Source: UBA7887 sp964408735
GTDB lineage: Bacteria; Pseudomonadota; Alphaproteobacteria; UBA7887
NCBI GenBank assembly: GCA_964408735.1
Contig: CAYPAX010000145.1
Coordinates: forward strand, 1 to 8,208
Reading direction: 5' to 3'
DNA: 8,208 bases
Notes under the pieces: generated by a model
What the model saw: only the letters and a program-made list of their open reading frames with translations
The model's database searches: none
What the model was told of the DNA's origin: nothing
Position numbers and translations under genes: made by a program
Shown here: piece after piece, positions 5,961 to 8,208 of the stretch
Position numbering within the stretch: the first letter of the stretch is position 1
How the letters are laid out: each line of letters opens with the position of its first letter

Positions 5961-7073
5961 ATGGCCCGCAACAAGAAATTGTTGTTGCTGCCGGGTGACG
6001 GCATCGGCCCCGAGGTGATGGCGGAAACGCGACGCGTAATCGACTGGTTCGGTGCGCGCCAGGCGTTGTCGTTCGAAGTCGAGGAGGATCTGGTCGGCGG
6101 CGCATCCTATGACGAGCGCGGCACCCCTTGCGCCGATTCCACGATGGACCTGGCCATGGAGGCCGATGCGGTGCTATTGGGCGCCGTCGGCGGGCCGAAA
6201 TGGGACGACCTCGACTTCTCGCAAAAGCCCGAGCGTGGCATTCTGCGCCTGCGCAAGGACATGGACCTGTTCGCCAATCTGCGACCCGCCGTGATGTTCG
6301 AGTCCCTGATCGAGGCCTCGACACTGAAGGCGGATATCGTCAGCGGCCTCGATATCATGATCCTGCGCGAGCTCACCGGCGGCATCTATTTCGGCGAGCC
6401 GCGCGGTGTCGAGGATCTGCCCGGCGGTGGCCGCAGGGGCATCAACACCGAGGTCTACACCACGCCGGAGGTGGAGCGCGTCGGCCGCGTCGCCTTCGAG
6501 CTTGCGCGCAAGCGGCGCAATCTCGTGCACTCGGTCGAGAAGGCCAACGTCATGGAAAGCGGCCTGATGTGGCGCGAGGACATGACAGCACTGCACGAGC
6601 GCGAATTCGCCGACGTCGAGCTGCAGCACATGTATGCCGACAACGCCGCCATGCAGCTGGTGCGCGACCCCAAGCAATTCGACGTGATGGTCGCCGGCAA
6701 TCTGTTCGGCGACATTCTGTCCGATTGCGCCGCCATGCTGACGGGCTCGCTCGGCATGCTGCCCTCGGCCAGCCTCGGTGCGGCGGACGCCACCGGGCGC
6801 CGGCGCGCGCTCTACGAGCCGGTGCACGGTTCCGCCCCGGACATCGCCGGCGATGGCAAGGCCAACCCCATCGCCATGCTGTCCAGCTTCTCGATGATGC
6901 TGCGCTATTCCTTCGACATGGAGGACGAGGCGGATCTGATCGACAAGGCAATCGATGTCGTGCTTGCCGGTGGCTTACGCACCAGCGACATAATGCAGCC
7001 GAAAAAGGCGCGCGTCTCCACCAAGGTGATGGGCGAGGCGATCGTCGCCGAGCTCAATCGACTGGCTGCCTAA
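5961..7073 (+). CDS. leuB: 3-isopropylmalate dehydrogenase LeuB
   Basis: LeuB oxidatively decarboxylates 3-isopropylmalate with NAD+ to 2-oxoisocaproate (4-methyl-2-oxopentanoate), the last step before transamination to leucine. The 370-aa protein has family length and motifs: LLPGDGIGPEVM (9-20), GGPKWDDL (77-84), LRLRKDMDLFANLRPA (95-110), RELTGGIYFGEPRG (136-149), EKANVMESGLMWRED (193-207) and AGNLFGDILSDCAAMLTGSL (245-264). Expected substrate and metal residues are present: Arg98, Arg108, Arg136, Tyr143, Lys194, Asp227, Asp251 and Asp255. The start MARNKKLLLLPGDG follows the strong ribosome site. It is the last gene of the tightly packed run; a 146-base repeat-rich gap follows. I see nothing broken or unusual in it. 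Confidence 0.97.
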   Translation: MARNKKLLLLPGDGIGPEVMAETRRVIDWFGARQALSFEVEEDLVGGASYDERGTPCADSTMDLAMEADAVLLGAVGGPKWDDLDFSQKPERGILRLRKDMDLFANLRPAVMFESLIEASTLKADIVSGLDIMILRELTGGIYFGEPRGVEDLPGGGRRGINTEVYTTPEVERVGRVAFELARKRRNLVHSVEKANVMESGLMWREDMTALHEREFADVELQHMYADNAAMQLVRDPKQFDVMVAGNLFGDILSDCAAMLTGSLGMLPSASLGAADATGRRRALYEPVHGSAPDIAGDGKANPIAMLSSFSMMLRYSFDMEDEADLIDKAIDVVLAGGLRTSDIMQPKKARVSTKVMGEAIVAELNRLAA

Positions 7074-7079
7074 GAGGCC

Positions 7080-7165
7080 TAGTGGATCGACCGAGACATT
7101 TGAATCCCTGATGCGCACACATGTGTTTCAGCTGCACTCAAATGGCTTGATAAGTTGATCCACCA
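7080..7165. repeat. Concentric imperfect palindrome between leuB and asd
   Basis: Three pairs of arms share almost the same centre (7120.5-7122.5): GTGGATC (7082-7088) with GATCCAC (7157-7163), CATTTGA (7097-7103) with TCAAATG (7138-7144), and the self-complementary ACACATGTGT (7117-7126). CTGA (7108-7111) and TCAG (7128-7131) add a fourth short pair. The whole could fold as a long, interrupted hairpin or cruciform. Such an imperfect palindrome with similar ends is the usual look of a miniature inverted-repeat element, but no clear target-site duplication is visible, so the mobile-element reading is inference. Confidence 0.8.
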
Positions 7166-7175
7166 ACCAGAATAG

Positions 7176-7209
7176 CTAGTGGTTCGCTATGATTGACTCG
7201 AACCACTAG
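7176..7209. repeat. Perfect 11-bp inverted repeat just upstream of asd
   Basis: CTAGTGGTTCG (7176-7186) and CGAACCACTAG (7199-7209) are exact reverse complements around a 12-base loop, CTATGATTGACT. The right arm ends inside the asd ribosome-binding site (AGGGAGA, 7208-7214), so an RNA hairpin here would touch its first two bases. It could be a regulatory hairpin, an operator, or a mobile-element remnant related to the neighbouring palindrome. Confidence 0.9.
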
Positions 7210-7219
7210 GGAGAGCGAA

Positions 7220-8208
7220 ATGGGCTATCGGGTTGCGGTGGCAGGCGCCACCGGCAATGTCGGCCGTGAAATTCTGAACTTGCTCGACGAGCGGGACTTT
7301 CCCGCCGACGAGGTGGTGGCGCTTGCCTCGTCCGCCTCTGCGGGCAAGGAGGTCGCCTATGGCGACGACAGGGTTCTCAAGGTGCAGGAGCTCGCCAAGT
7401 TCGATTTCGAGGGCACCGATATCGGCCTCTTCTCACCCGGCGGCAAGGTCTCGGCCGAGCACGCGCCGCGCGCGGCGGAAGCCGGCTGCGTGGTGATCGA
7501 CAACACCTCGCATTTCCGCATGGACCCGGACGTGCCGCTGGTGGTGCCCGAGATCAACGCCACGGCACTGGCCGATTTCCGCGAGCGCAACATCATCGCC
7601 AATCCCAACTGCTCGACCATCCAGATGGTGGTGGCGCTCAAGCCCCTGCACGACATCGCCCGCATCAAGCGCGTGGTGGTGGCGACCTATCAGTCGGTCT
7701 CAGGCGCCGGCAAGGCGGCCATGGACGAGCTCTTCAACCAGACCCGCAAGATCTACTTCCAGGAAGAGCACGAGCCGAAAGTGTTTCCCAAGCGCATGGC
7801 CTTCAACGTGATCCCGCATATCGACGTCTTCCAGGCCGACGGCTCGACCAAGGAAGAATGGAAGATGGAGCAGGAGACCAAGAAGATTCTCGATCCCGAG
7901 ATCGAGGTCAGCGCCACCTGCGTGCGCGTGCCGGTCTTCGTCGGCCATGCCGAAGCGGTCAACGTCGAATTCGAGACCCCGATCGACCTCGAGGAGGTGC
8001 GCGAGGCCCTGTGGCACGCGCCGGGCGTACAGCTCGTCGACAATCCGGACGAGAACGCCTACGTCACCCCCATCGAGTGCGTCGGCGAGCCCGACGTCTT
8101 CGTCAGCCGCCTGCGCGAGGACACCACCGTGCCTTACGGCCTCAACATGTGGGTGGTCTCCGACAACCTGCGCAAAGGCGCCGCGCTCAACGCCGTGCAG
8201 ATCGCCGA
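7220..8208 (+). CDS. asd: Aspartate-semialdehyde dehydrogenase Asd (3' end cut by window)
   Basis: Asd reduces 4-phospho-aspartate to aspartate semialdehyde with NADPH, at the branch point to lysine, diaminopimelate, methionine and threonine. The visible 329 residues plus two bases show the nucleotide-binding motif GATGNVG (9-15), the active-site Cys131 in ANPNCSTIQMV, the YQSVSGAGKAAMDEL stretch, and the expected catalytic His243 in RVPVFVGHAEAVN. The sequence stops in NAVQIA, about 10-15 residues before the usual end of a roughly 340-aa protein; the loss is the window edge, not a mutation. AGGGAGA (7208-7214) sits five bases before the ATG. It lies 146 bases after leuB, beyond a repeat-rich gap, so it may have its own promoter or depend on read-through. 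Confidence 0.96.
   Translation, partial: MGYRVAVAGATGNVGREILNLLDERDFPADEVVALASSASAGKEVAYGDDRVLKVQELAKFDFEGTDIGLFSPGGKVSAEHAPRAAEAGCVVIDNTSHFRMDPDVPLVVPEINATALADFRERNIIANPNCSTIQMVVALKPLHDIARIKRVVVATYQSVSGAGKAAMDELFNQTRKIYFQEEHEPKVFPKRMAFNVIPHIDVFQADGSTKEEWKMEQETKKILDPEIEVSATCVRVPVFVGHAEAVNVEFETPIDLEEVREALWHAPGVQLVDNPDENAYVTPIECVGEPDVFVSRLREDTTVPYGLNMWVVSDNLRKGAALNAVQIA

Larger units (their letters stand above)
7074..7219. other. leuB-asd intergenic gap made of inverted repeats
   Basis: This 146-base gap is clearly poorer in G+C than the genes around it and holds two adjacent inverted-repeat units (7080-7165 and 7176-7209). There is no T-run typical of an intrinsic terminator after either. Promoter-like words occur but do not pair well: TTGATA at 7148-7153 (five of six to TTGACA) lacks a good -10 at normal spacing, and TATGAT at 7188-7193 (five of six to TATAAT) lacks a -35. 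An asd promoter here is therefore possible but unproven. No open frame of note is present. Confidence 0.6.

Noticed and set aside
5221..6324. 367-codon minus-strand open frame opposite leuD and leuB
   Set aside because: It crosses the leuD-leuB junction on the wrong strand and resembles no protein family; a shadow of GC-rich coding sequence.
1..8208. CRISPR array, tRNA or rRNA genes, phage or defence genes
   Set aside because: No regularly spaced direct repeats, no tRNA-like or rRNA-like sequence and no such protein families seen; the only tandem repeat is the one coding the S16 tail.

Overview
The window is a GC-rich stretch of bacterial chromosome. It reads as an alphaproteobacterium, probably close to the Rhodospirillales. 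That placement rests on protein style (for example TRID rather than TKxD in Ffh), on the Ala/Glu-rich tail of ribosomal protein S16, and on the gene order; no search was run. All recognisable genes lie on the + strand and appear intact, apart from the pieces cut by the two window edges.

Layout: a few C-terminal codons of an unidentified upstream gene (1-31) are followed by a gene-free stretch of about 300 bases with small inverted repeats and a candidate promoter (32-328). Then comes the translation and protein-targeting block ffh (SRP GTPase), rpsP (S16), rimM (16S maturation factor), trmD (tRNA m1G37 methyltransferase) and rplS (L19). After only 16 bases it runs into leuC, leuD and leuB, which encode isopropylmalate isomerase and dehydrogenase for leucine synthesis. 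A 146-base lower-GC gap follows, and then asd (aspartate-semialdehyde dehydrogenase), cut by the right edge about a dozen codons before its expected end.

Gaps between genes from ffh to leuB are 44 bases or less, rimM and trmD overlap by four bases, and no terminator is visible. The eight genes could therefore be one transcript that couples ribosome and SRP production with branched-chain amino-acid synthesis. Asd supplies the aspartate-family amino acids and probably has its own control.

These genes are ordinary housekeeping genes and I see no undescribed multi-gene system. The stretch most worth a second look is the leuB-asd gap (7074-7219). It is made almost entirely of two adjacent inverted-repeat units whose four arms share the core GTGGWTCR, three of them next to TA, and it looks like miniature mobile-element debris or a structured leader for asd. 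Smaller points are a 15-bp tandem repeat coding the S16 tail, a Glu where TrmD usually has its catalytic Asp, and looser codon use in trmD than in ffh.
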